Made by a program: the position numbers and the translations under genes. Below, piece after piece: positions 36,925-49,200 of a stretch of 64,000 nt of DNA; position 1 is the first letter of the stretch; each line of letters starts with the position of its first letter. The notes under the pieces are model-generated. The model ran no database searches. It was given only the letters and a program-made list of their open reading frames with translations, and was not told the DNA's origin. The stretch is from the NCBI GenBank assembly GCA_004194705.1, contig SADC01000034.1, positions 62,001-126,000 on the forward strand, written 5' to 3'. The stretch is from Ditylenchus dipsaci (taxonomy: Eukaryota > Nematoda > Chromadorea > Rhabditida > Anguinidae).

Positions 36925-37482
36925 CAGGGTGGCGCAACTTTTTCTCCCTAGTTGACTTTTGCCATAACCTTTTTGAATTTTTGTTGTTTTGATGAGATCT
37001 TTTTTTTGTTAGATAGAGGAGACTCTGGCAAATTTTTTCGTACCGAACATTCATTTTTTCATGTTAGCTTTGTTGACAATGACGACCTTTCTAAAAATGT
37101 GTCGTTTCAGATGCGTTATTCGCCTGAAGATCGAGCAAAGTGCGTGGAATGGTTTATCGAGGAAGAAAAAGCGCGAGTTCCAGTTAGGTTGGACGGTCGA
37201 AATTTTCTGCGATATCTTTTCTGGAATTTTGCCACGCTTTTTCCTTCCTCGATAAACCATTCCACGCACTTTGCTCGATCTTCAGGCGAATAACGCATCT
37301 GAAACGACACATTTTAAGAAAGGTCGTAATTGTCAACAAAGCTTACATGAAAAATGAATGTTTGGTACCAAAAAATTTGCCAGAGTCTCCTCTATCTAAC
37401 AAAAAAAAAGATCTCATCAAACAGCAAAAATTCAAAAAGTTATGGCAAAAGTCAACTAGGGCGAAAAAGTTGCGCCACCCTG
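36925..37482. mobile_element. Palindromic mariner-superfamily derivative built from the 5' end, 558 bp
   Basis: The ends CAGGGTGGCGCAACTTTTTC and the complement carry TA on both sides and share the CAGGGTGGCGCAA terminus of the copies at 14540 and 32853. Here the two arms of about 250 bp each carry the transposase N-terminus (MRYSPEDRAKCVEWFIEE), directly after a GTTTCAG acceptor, in inverted orientation around a spacer of roughly 50 bp. It is the mirror counterpart of the 3'-end palindromes. No catalytic residues remain. Confidence 0.9.
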
Positions 37483-37511
37483 TATATCTGAGGCAAATAC
37501 CGTATCATTAC

Positions 37512-37920
37512 GGCAACCAGACAAAGCAACATCAAAACTATTTTGTCGCGCGACAATGCAACAAAAATGTTGCATTGTCGTATGCTTTTCGTCGTGCGAC
37601 AAAATACCAAAAAATGTTTTTTGTCGCGCGACAATGCAACAAATTTTGCTCTTTTTCGGATTTTTCGAAGGGTTTTTTCAAGATATTCATTTAGGTGTTC
37701 ATGGTTAGCGTTCCCGATCAATATGCGCATCTTCAAACTTAGAATTGACTGCTAAATTGTAAATTACTCTCGAGACATTAATGATTTATTTGATTTATTT
37801 GCAACAATGCACTGTCGCACGACAAAATGACAAAAAAATTATTTTGTCGCGCGACACATGTTCATTTAAAATATTTTGTCGGGCGACAAAATAGTTTTGA
37901 TGTTGCTTTGTCTGGTTGCC
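37512..37920. mobile_element. Non-autonomous element with TTTTGTCGCGCGACA arrays
   Basis: Perfect 8-bp duplications ATCATTAC (37504-37511, 37921-37928). The inverted ends start GGCAACCAGACAAAGCAACA. Five or six TTGTCGCGCGACAA-like words, themselves palindromic, lie in both halves. The superfamily is uncertain (hAT- or Mutator-like). Confidence 0.88.
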
Positions 37921-37949
37921 ATCATTACGGCAAAAATGCTTGCAGCGAG

Positions 37950-40900
37950 ACCAGACAACATCTTAAGTGCCATCACCCTCCGAAGAGTATTTTTCTCTAA
38001 GCCAACTTTTTTCAGTCTTGCCTTAGCCTAAGGCCTAAACCTAAGCCTAAGCTAGCACGCTACGTATTGCAAAAAAGAAAACTTAAAAAAATCAAGGTAA
38101 CCCAAAATAGTACGCTTAGAGAAAATACTCTTTGGAGGGGGCAGGCAGTTGGGCTTTTACGGCGAGATCAGTGTTTTAAAAATTTCAGACCCGCTTTCCG
38201 TCAAAAAAAATCGCTTATGTTAAGTCAACTTTTTTTCATAGGCAAATCTTTTGGCGCAGGGTAGACAAGCGTATATTACGACAGAATCGGACATGCGTGT
38301 CTAAATATTAGTCTTTTAAATATTTTCCAGGCATCCACGCAGTTGCTATAGTAAAATAATGATTTTGTATTAGGGCATCCGTCACCCACCTAGAATTCGG
38401 TGGCCAGAACCATTTTCGCTGCAATTTCGAAGAAGAGATCTTTGTCCAAAGTAGCCATTTCGCTAAATTACAATTTTATTATACAGTGCGGAATCAAGAT
38501 TTCAACAAACAAATGCATAAAACAATATAAAGAAGAAGAAAACCTCAAATATAGTCAAACGTTAAGAAAACTCAAATTGGCAACGACACATTTTCGCCTA
38601 CTAGTAGATTTGACGAGCGACAATTTCACCTTTTTACGAAAATTTCGGTGCGAATTTTTCGAGTGACAGTCTCCTCTTACCACGAATTTGTCGGTAGTGC
38701 TATGCCTTTGCCTTCTGGCGGAATTTTACGACGGGATTTTGAGCCAAAAAGCTTTCGGAATGGTATTACTCTCCCAAAAACATCATATTTGGTATTTTGC
38801 ACCAAAATTCGAATTATTGCGTAAAAAATATGAACACCAAAATAGCAGCAAATTTTTTACGTATCTACAGCCAGGAGTAATGATGCAATTTCAGTTAGAG
38901 AAATCGTGCAAAGGCTTTATTTCAAAATATCAAATTTTTAAGGTGGACGGCAAAGAGCCATTGTCAAAGTGAAGTGATCCATTTCTATAAGTGTTTTACC
39001 ACTCCCTTTCTTGCTTAGCCAGCCGGTTGTCTATTGTTGTTGGTCTTTGGAGAAGTGTATAAGCGACACACGATTGCCTTCTCTTCAGTGTGAGGTACCG
39101 ACACGGGAAAACTTTTTGTTGCCGTAGAAATTTTTGCCGCAGAAATACTTTTTATTGCCATGAAAAGACTTTTTTGCTTCACGCAATCCGCTCAAATGCT
39201 TTTTTCTTTCTTAAAGGGTCTTTACGCTACCACCAGCCCTCGTGAATAACCCTATATGCTGCTAGTGCAGCGGCTTTAAAGTGGATTCCCAAAGGAAAAA
39301 GCAACCACAAAAATCTTTATTCTTTCAAGTCACCCCATTTTCTACTTCAAAAAGCTTATAGACGCAATATTTAGCCTTTTCCTTAAGAAAACTTTATGAT
39401 TTCTTCTTTCTTTAAAAAGTAAAAAATGCAGATTTGTGTTAGTTCAAGGTTATATCGAGGACTCTCAAAATTTGAATTTCGTATGCAGTCGAATCTTGAT
39501 ATAAGGTCACTCCCGAAAATTTGTTCCCGCCTAGTGTCTGACATTATTCTGACCCGCCCTGTTTTCAAAAAAAGGTGGCGTTATATCGAGGTTTTGTTTT
39601 TTAAATGGCAAAACTGTTTAGTTTTTTAAAAATTATCATTAAAATTGGAATCCTTGCGATATTTGGGACCAGACTGTAAAAAAATAACTGAAAAAAGCCT
39701 TCAAAAATTAAAGTAAAAAAGTGTGGGACCCTAGGGGAACCAACTTTTGCGGGTGACCCTATATCGAGGTTTCAATGTATTATGGAATATAAATCTTAAA
39801 CTCACATTGAAAATTAACACTTCAATGCTGATGTGTAATAATTGCCATTTTCTACTCAGAAGCTATCTAATTTGTATAAAGACGGGACTTTACGCATAAA
39901 ATAGCATTTTTTATGTTGTTAATTGGAGGATTTTTTGCCCTCCAACGTCACACCTTCAAATCAACTGGTTTCTGTAAAAAAATTCACTTGTTTATGTTGT
40001 GATATCCGATATTCTTGAAAGTTTGCACTATCTGATAGGTTTTTTGAAATTAAACTTTTTTCCATAAAAATTTCAAGAGGGCACTGCATATACAGTCAAA
40101 GCTCGGGATGGGGATCGGCCTCAGGGTGCCGGATAAACGAGGTGCCGGATGAATGGAGTATCAGTTGACAGGGAATAAGCCAATCTCCGCCAAATGAGGT
40201 ATATTTAAGGTGCCGGATAACTGAGAGTTCCGGATAACCAAGGTTTAACTGTACATACAATATTCCATCATTTTTTACGGTTGAATTAGAATTTTTTTAG
40301 ATTTATCTCTTATCCTGCACCTTAAATATACTTCATTTTAGCGGGAACAACTGATACTTCATTTATCCCGCACCTAGTTTATCCAGCAACCTGGGGCCGG
40401 TCCCAGGGGAGCCGGATAACCGAAGGTTGACTGTAGTGTACACATGCCCTTCAAACGGTTTGTTTTCTGCTATTTCAGGTAAAAAAATTCCAGGTGTAAA
40501 AAATTTTAAAAGACTTTTGTACCTTCTAAAAACATGTCAGCAGAGGGGAGGGTGATATTTAGTGTGTATATTCAGCCTTAGCCGGCTGATGGCGAGTTCA
40601 AGCTCAGCCGGCTGAGTACGCCACCCTGGTCACAAACAAGTATAAACCGATTCGTACATCATTCGATGAGCATTGGTCAACGTTGAAGAAAGTGACAGAA
40701 ACAAAAACTTATCTATTGTTTTTTGGCATTTATGTAATTTATAAATTAATTTCAAAAAGTCAAGAAAGTAGTCCAAGTTGTAGTATAGTTTGAATAGGTG
40801 GGCAAATAGAGGGGGGGAGATTTAGTGTGTATATTCTCTACCATTTGCTTGTCTTTTCCTCTTTCTCCTCATCCAGAAAGAAAATAATAAATTGCTGCTA

Positions 40901-43260
40901 GTTTTGGCTGTCACCAGTGTTCTGCTCTTCCCTTCCTTATCCTCGTTGTCTTTTTTGCTACTGCTGCTTCTGCTATCCAACAGCACTAATAACTCCAATT
41001 TTCTTTATTCTTGTTGTTGTTCCTCGACTAATGCTTGTTTGCATTCAGGAGGGGTTTGAAACACACCCATTGCTTACAAATCGTACTAGCTTTTTTGCGC
41101 ACTCCAGTAATTGTTTTTTTTTGATGTGTATGTATAGCAAACAATACAACCCCTTTTCTTGTCTTTTCGTTATTTGATTGAAGTGACGATAAAATGTGTA
41201 TGTTACGAGTGGGATTCGAATATGAGATTTAGACAAATAAGACAAATCAGTTTTGGAAAAAAATTTAAAAATTGAGCTAAAAAAGTGCCGGACCTTAGGC
41301 GGTAACGAATTTTTGGGGTGACGGTTTATCGAGAGTCGACTGTATTATCTTTAAATGTAATTGCAGAAAAATAACTTTTTGCACTAACTTTTTGCAACTT
41401 TTAATTTGTAGATTTTCATGAAATTCAGAAGGTCTTAAAAACTTTTAAGTTATATGGACTCTGGTAACCGGCGTCTGGTTCAAAGGTAGGAAACGCTTTT
41501 TCTCTCGCCAAGAGACTTTTCCTCTTGCCAAAAGTATTTTCCTTGTCGCCTGTTTTGAAGGGCCATGCCCGTTTGAATTGGCGGAGGATAGCTTTTTTAC
41601 TCCGAAATAATCTCTACATAGTAGTTGATAAATAAATTCGTTTCGGACATTTATTGATACTAAGTTGGAAAAAGTTTAACGTTACGTTGCGTATTGAATT
41701 GTTTATTTCAGCAATTCTTCAGCGACGAGTTTAAGTTCTAAGCCTCAAAGTCATTCTTACTTTTTTGAATACATTCTCGCATTTTTTAAATTTTCTAATA
41801 CCAATTCAGAAGCAATTCAACATTAAGTGGCTAGGCTACATGTCAAGCTAGTGAGCAAATTGATTCAGCGCTCGCTGTCAGTTTTAAGTCTCAAAGTCAT
41901 AGTCTAGATTTGCAAAAATCGAGGCATGGTTTAAAAGTTAATGAAAGGCCTTCTTGAAATGCGCGTAAAAATACATCCGAAAGAATATAGATTTTTGCAC
42001 ATAAAAAATCATACAGAAATTGCATAAAAATAGGCCCGAAATATGCAAAAAACGAAATTATTGCTAAAATCAATAATTTGCTGCTTTTTAGCACTGTATT
42101 GCAGTTGCCGTTAAATCTCTGTTAGCAGTGAAAATGCCGGCCCTAGAATATTGTGTCATGTGTCATGACAGCGTGAAGAGGATACAAATGCCTTTTTCTT
42201 GTTCAAAGCTTTTAGAATCAACTTTTAAAAATTTTTTTATTCTAGAATTTTCGCCGTCGATAGCTTGGCGTTTTTTTTTGCGAATCCAAAAAACCACTTT
42301 ATAGACTCAGGCCTTTTTAGCGTATTCTGTTAATTTTTGCATTAAATTGATGAAAATAAACTCCAGCTATTTATTTGACTATTATGAACTTCACAAATTC
42401 ATGTTTTGCCGTCATTGTGCAACCTACTACTGAAATCTTTTGTGCACAATTTCCGGCCAATTGCATAACTATTGTTATTTCCCATTCGGATGAAAGCTTT
42501 TTTTGTCTCTAGTGTGTGTTTATGAATAATCCTTTGCTCATTTTGTTCTTCTTTTCCCCCACTTTTCAATTCAAAGTAGACACACACACGATTTTCTATC
42601 TCTATTGAAGTTTGTTTGGCAGTGAAAAGAAGAGAGAGAAACACAAAAAAGAATCAAATTCACAAAACTTGTGCCTGAATTTAATTCATTAAAAAGGTTG
42701 TTTTATCGATTTTTTTTGTCTCTTCTTCTTTTTCTGGCCGTGATTCATTTATACTGTCAATTCCTTTCGCAATTATGAAAGTTTTTTCATAAGATGGCAA
42801 AGGTTTTGGTTGGCCACTCCCTAAATTAAAAGTGATGGTGATGGCAAAATATAAAAAAGCATAGTAGTCCAGTGCTTACAGTAACTTTTTGATTGGATAG
42901 ATAGTTGACTCGTTTTGAATTTCACTTGTATTGGTCGATGTACCACCAGTTGGAGGAAATTTTTCTGAAAACTTTTTGATATTTTTATAAAATGCTGTAT
43001 TTTCGACATTCTTTTTAAAGGTCTCTTAATGGGCAGAAACATCTTAAGAATCCAAATTACACAACAGAAATTTCAAAAGTGCTTGGTTACTGGTTGTATC
43101 ATCTTTTAATCGAGTTACTCTGAAATTGTAGTCATTTAATTCACTATTATAATGTTTCAAAGATCTGTTTGCTAGAAGACCTCAATTTTTTTTTGAAAAT
43201 ACAAGATTTTTATGAAAAAAAAGTTTAACTTTTTGTAGAATGTGCCACTAATAGCAAATT
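37950..43260. other. Stretch without a recognised gene
   Basis: It contains open frames of up to 94 codons (38400-38972) of unremarkable composition, and decayed pogo/Tigger-like ends (39487-39780, 40093-40251, 40380-40435, 41310-41345). A weak B-box-like ATTCGAATCCC lies on the minus strand near 41209. First exons of the CYRI gene could lie here unseen. Confidence 0.5.
40093..40251. mobile_element. Tigger-like MITE, CAGTCAAAGCTCGGGA ends
   Basis: The left end CAGTCAAAGCTC and right end CAGTTAAACCTTGGTT (reversed) are flanked by TA. Repeated TGCCGGATAA words fill the interior, the typical Tigger composition. A related right end occurs at 40380-40433. Confidence 0.65.
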
Positions 43261-43290
43261 CTTATTTCTATCTTTAGTAAAAAAATTCAG

Positions 43291-46200
43291 ATGACCAGAA
43301 CAAGATCGAGCAACAGCAGGTGTGGAGACGTGGTCAGATATGTTATTGGAGCCAGCTCCTCGTCTGCTGCCGACAAGTTCTATGAATCTTACAACGATGT
43401 CAACATATTTTTAGACTTCGAGCACGTGCGTCCCACTGATTCTGAGCGCTTTCTTTTTCAGTTGCTGGATCAAATACTGAGTAGGTTGCCTTTTGTTCTG
43501 TGGGTCAGCAAGATATTTTTTTAATGCTTATTCAAAACTTTTGGCAAATTTGGCAATGTTTATTTGTGCTTTCTGTTTTGCTTACCGAAAAATATTTTTT
43601 ATTTGAGACCCATTACCAAAACTTCTTTCAAAGTTAAATAAAAGTTTGACGCTACTGTCATATAACCCTCCCCAACAGCTACTGTAATATAACGAGAAGT
43701 ATCTAGGCTTGGCAGCGGGACGGGAATCTCACGGGAATCCCGGTTTGGGAATCCCGAAAATAATCACTTTCCCGTTCCCGTTTCCCGCCGGCTCAAAGTT
43801 CAAAATCCCGTTTCCCGCCCGCTCACTTTTCAAAAATCCCGAAATTTTCCCGAAATTCAAATTTAAATTTATTTAATGCCAAAACGAAAAAAGTTTGCTC
43901 CTAAGCAATTTTGCTTGTCATTTCACTTGTCATTTCGGCTTTTGTTGCCATTTTTATTGTCTCTTTTCATCTGATTTTTGTTTCAGGCAAAATGGTCCAT
44001 AACATTTGGAAAATCGATCTTTTCGAAGCTATCGGCAAAAATGAAGCAATCTGCAAAATTTGCCGTGAAGTTGCAGCCAAAAAGCACAAGTACAAGATCT
44101 CCGATGGTTCGGTTAAATCTCTCATCTCACACACTAAGCAGCATTAAGAATATGAAAAGAAACTTGCCAAGCTGGAAGACAGATCGGATGAAACTGCCGT
44201 GATGGACAGATTTGTGATACGACCTTCCGGTAAGTTTTTCATTCTTTCGCTTTTAGCTTTATCATTCTGCTTCAGGAGGAATGAGCTCGCTGGACAACAA
44301 AGTCATCAATTACATCGCCGAAAACTGCGTCTCGTTTAATTCCGTGGAAAGCCGATCGTTCATCTCTCTCTTCATTAGTTCGAACTCGACTGAGAAACTC
44401 AAGAATCGTCGTCACTATTCCGACACAGTTTTGCCGCGTGCCTATCGCGCTGTCGTCAAGCTCATGAATGCAAAGCTGAAGGTGTTGGAGTCAATCTCTT
44501 TCACGACGGATATCTGGTCTTCATCGTCATACTCGTTTATTAGGTGGGAGCTTTTTTACACGTTATCAATGTTTTACTAACAATGCTTTAGTCTTACGGC
44601 TCATAGAATTGATGAAGAATGGAAGCGGGTCAAGTACGTCCTTGCGATCAGGGAGTTCCCAGGAAGCCACACCGCCGTTCACGTCAATGCTGCCATCAAA
44701 AAGATTCTGGAAGAATGGGAAATCGAGCAGAACCGGTGCCACGTCTTTCTTCGCGATGGTGCCGCAAATATGAAGAAAGCCTTTGAATGTTTGTTTTTAC
44801 TTTACCCCGGATTGGCTGAAACTTTACTTTAAGGAGATATCGAGCACACCGATTGTGGGGCGCACAAATTGAACTTGGCCGTGAAAACTACTATCTCCTC
44901 CGCTCGTTCGATTATCGAAGAAGTGCTTGGCGAATGCCGAAAAAGTGCGGGTCACTTCTCGTCTTCTAATTTGGCCAAAGATCGTCTGAAAGTGTGCCAA
45001 ACTGACGCAAAGATAGAAGGAAATCGAATCATACAGGTTTGTAAACTGATTGGTCTGTTAAATATTAGGATATTTTTTGAAGGACGTCCCTACTCGGTGG
45101 AACTCAACGTCTTCTTCAACAGAAAAGCGCACTTCAGCTCTACTTTGCTCGTCACCAGCTTCCAACTGAAGCAGATAATATCTTCCGCAGCGAATGGAAA
45201 CTGCTAAAACAAATGGCCTGCCTTCTCGAGCCCGCTGAAGCTTCTACTCTGGATTTGTGCAAAGATGATTCCCACCTTGGTCTCCAAATCGCAAGTGCAC
45301 AAATGCTGAGAAGGGAACTGATGGATGCAGATGTGCCGGAACTACTACCAGAAAAAGAACTACTTCAAGCGAGAATTGACGACAGATTCGGTTTTATCCT
45401 GTATTTTCAGAAACTATGCTCTGGCGCTTTTCCTTGATCCGCGTTTCAAAGATCGGCGTGTGACTGATGGTGCAGAATTCTGTCTTCGTGTACAGAACTG
45501 GATTGCAAGCCAGTACCAACCGGCCTCATCTGAAGTCGAACAAGTGTCACGTGCTGAGGTATCGTCTCAAGAGGAACCAGTCGCAAAAAACCTAGAAGCC
45601 TTTTTGCTCGAGAAAAAGGGACTGAGGTTGAAATTTTGCCAGCACCTAACAGCTGGATGGAAAATCTTTCGTTTGTAAGTATCCGCTTACTGTTGCTTTT
45701 TGTTAAATTGTTTAACTATTAAGGAAATGAGGGCATACAACGCGGAGAAGACTTTGGAGATTTTATCGGATCCACTCGTCTATTGGCAGAAAAATATGGT
45801 ACGCTTTCCGATCCTATCGAAGGCTGCTCGTCGGTATCTTTCTGCGCCTTCAACTTCCGTCGGCAGCGAGCAACTCTTCAGTCATGCGAGGGATGTATTT
45901 CAATACCGAAGAGGCCAGCTCGATCCTTTCAACGCGGAACAATTGATATTCCTGAACAAAGCTCTCCAATATGTCAACTTTACTTATTGATTTGTTTGTT
46001 GTTTGAATTTGATAAAAATCGCAGAATTTTGGCTTTTCTCTTTTTTTTACAAATTCCCGTTTCCCGTCGGATTCCCGAAATTTTGGAATTCCCATTCCCA
46101 CAGGAGCAATTTTTTTCAAATTCCCATTCTCGTTTCCCGCCGGACCCCTAACTGCCAAGCCTAGAAGTATCCATAGAAAATTAAAAAAACCAGTTTTATG

Positions 46201-49200
46201 AATATTTTTGTCATATTTTGAGCATATTTTTGTCAATGGTATTTAAAAATGAAAAACTATTTCGAATTTTCATTAAAACAGAACGCCAAGCCCGATTTGG
46301 TCATTTGACGTGTTTGACACGCCGTGACACCCCCCTGTGGTTCGGAAAAATTTTTTTTTCAGAACCAAAAAACAGCCGGTTTTCTTATGAAATCGGGTCG
46401 AGAAACACGAATATGAGGTTATCTCCTCCATCCGATCACTCCCCGTGGGGGGATTGTAAACTCAAGCCCAAAAACCATACTTTTTTTTGAAAAATGGTGA
46501 AATTATTACGTGTCGTCCCTGAGCCTAATGCCTACGGCCCGAAGCCTAAGGGCTAAGCCTGATTCCTAAGCCTAAAATTATTGGGGGAAAAGGGGGGGGT
46601 GGTTTTATATTACAGGAGGGGTTTTTGGGGGGGGGGGCGTTTTGGAATCAGGGGTTTGGTGCTACACTATAGAAAATGTGGCACTGTATTTTTGGTCATA
46701 CCCTCAGCAACTGAAAATATTTTTTAAATGCTGTTGCATGACTGGAAAAATCGTTGCGTAAGTCAGAAAAAATTATAAATTATAAATATAAAATTGCAAA
46801 AAGTGCCTTAGTCTTCGAAAATTGTGTATCATGTGTATCACCCTAATAACTATTTTTTAATTTTTCAGCTGTAGCAGACCGCCTTGAACAGGATATAGCA
46901 GAGTATGGAGCAGGAGCGTCAGCTCAAGTGCGGGAAGCATTACAGAATCCCGCAGATGCAAATGTTCAGCATTCCGCTATGCATGTTGTTAGACAGTTTG
47001 TGTTGCGCATCAAGTCCTACTATGATCTGGCTCAACAAATTGAACAGGTGCTGTTTTACATCACTTTGCTTAGCTTTGACCATATTTGTGTGTTCAGGCT
47101 TGGCCCAACCTGTTGTGGAACTGTGCTCCGGTCCCCTTCCCCAGCTGAACAAATTGACTCAGCCCAAGCACTGTGCAAACAGCTAGCTCGTGTGGTCGAC
47201 TTTGTGTTCAGATTCGACTCTTTGAAGATGTCAACACCTGCGCTGCAAAATGATTTTAGCTTTTATAGGTAGTAAGTTTTTAAAATTTGAACATTTAAGG
47301 ATAGAAAAGCTTAGACTAACCTTTTTCTATTGCAAAAAGTCTTTTTTAGCTTGTGTAAAAATACTTTTTTTGCTCCAAATTTGCGCTATTTGCACCAAAA
47401 AAAGGAGATTTGCAGCAAAAAAGTAGATTTGCGGTAAAAAAACTTTGCATCAAAAAAAGCTCTGTCCAAAAAGTTTTCGCTCTGCACTTGAAAAATTTCG
47501 TGTAACAGTGTAAGTTGAAACTAAGTTTTTGTGTGAAAGTTTTACGTACTTCTTGGTTGATATGTACCGAGTAGTCCAAGAAATGTGCACACTTGTAAAC
47601 GGCCATAACTTTTTTTCTAGTCCGTTTTTGAAAATCTGTAAACGCCATTCGACTCAAAATTGATAAGAATTTCTTCGATATATAATGTCAAAAAAAAACG
47701 ATTTTTGCTTGGTCCCCCTGTGGTTTGGGCCTAGCCTATCCAGAGGCCATCCGGAGAACAGGACTTAAACCACAGGGATGATCAAGCAAAAATCGTGTTT
47801 TTGACATTATATACAAAAAAATTCTTATCAAATTGTCAGTTGAAAGGCGTTTAAATTTTTTCAAAAAACGCTCTACAAAAAAAGTAATGGCTGCTTACAA
47901 GTGTGCACATTTCTTGGATCACCCGGTACTTATAAGAAAAGATGAGATTTTTTTCAATATGCTCTGATGGGTGCGTAGTCATTTGGTAACTTTTTGTAAA
48001 ATTACACAAAAGTTACCAAACGTCTTACCATAACGCCAAGGATTTGAAATTTAAAAATTCATTCATAATTTTTGCACGGTTGGGTGTTTTTCCATGAACC
48101 TTTTTGCTCTCCCTATTTTTCCTACTATAGTGGTACAGTCGAGTCTCGATATAGTGGCACCCTCGGAACTGACCATCAGGGGCCACTATATCGGAGTGCC
48201 ACTATACCAAAACATTTAATCGAATCCAGTCCAATGGTGCAACTATAGCAAGACTTTTCACTACAATAATTTTATTTAAAACAAAACAATCGAAAATAAC
48301 ACTTAAGAGCTTGGAAGAAACCTGTGAGTTTACTTTTCTTTAAACACCATTGTCTTGTTTGATAACCGAAGAGAAGACACACTTCTTCGGAATTTTCATA
48401 AGTAAAATGCAGACAAAAATGAAATTTTCCTCTATATAGAGGGTGCCACTATATCGAGGGTGTCACTATATCGGAGTGCCACTATATCGAGACTCGACTG
48501 TATAAAACAAAAAGTTAAAAAGTTTTACATGCTTAAATCCAAATAATAACATATCAATTCTTATCTAACCTATTGTTCTATCATCGACATAAACTAACCT
48601 CTAATTTTGACTTCTCCCATCTTTTAGATAAAAAGCCAGAAAAGCTCACACAAACGAAATTCTTGGTTTATTCAACACATCAGCAAAAACAATGACAATG
48701 AAAAGGATTAAGTGAACATAACGATCGAAAGAATCTCAATACTTCTTCAACGCTCCAGCCGCCACTTCTAGAGCCATTTGCTTGCAGAATCGATTCATAT
48801 TTTTCTGGGCACAGTTCACTTGGCTTGGTCTGGACGCAATTTTGGCGAATCGACAAAGGAAAAGCCCGCAGTCATAACTGTTCTCTTGCATCGCAATTGT
48901 CTGTAAAACTTTAAGGGTATAATGAGCAAATGTTTGTAATACCTTGTCCATGAAGGCCAGCCAGTTCGTTGGATGCAATCCCTTGTAACTTTTCTGAGCT
49001 GACTCCACTTGCAAAAACTCTCTAAACATACAAATGCTAATGAAACAGATAAAGCAATGATCTTAGTTGATTTGGGAAATGTATCTACTACCATCACCAT
49101 GAAGAGAATCATAGTAAACTAGTCGTTGTTTACTCACTTTGACTACCTTAATTTGAAACTTTCACATGCTTAATGTCAAATCAAAGCATACCACGAGCGA

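Noticed and set aside
38400..38972. Two adjacent open frames of 88 and 94 codons
   Set aside because: Different frames, no domain, no convincing splice sites and AT-driven composition.
43704..46163. hAT transposase as a host-domesticated gene
   Set aside because: It has intact 8-bp duplications and TIRs, an in-frame stop and a frame shift, so it is an ordinary decaying insertion.
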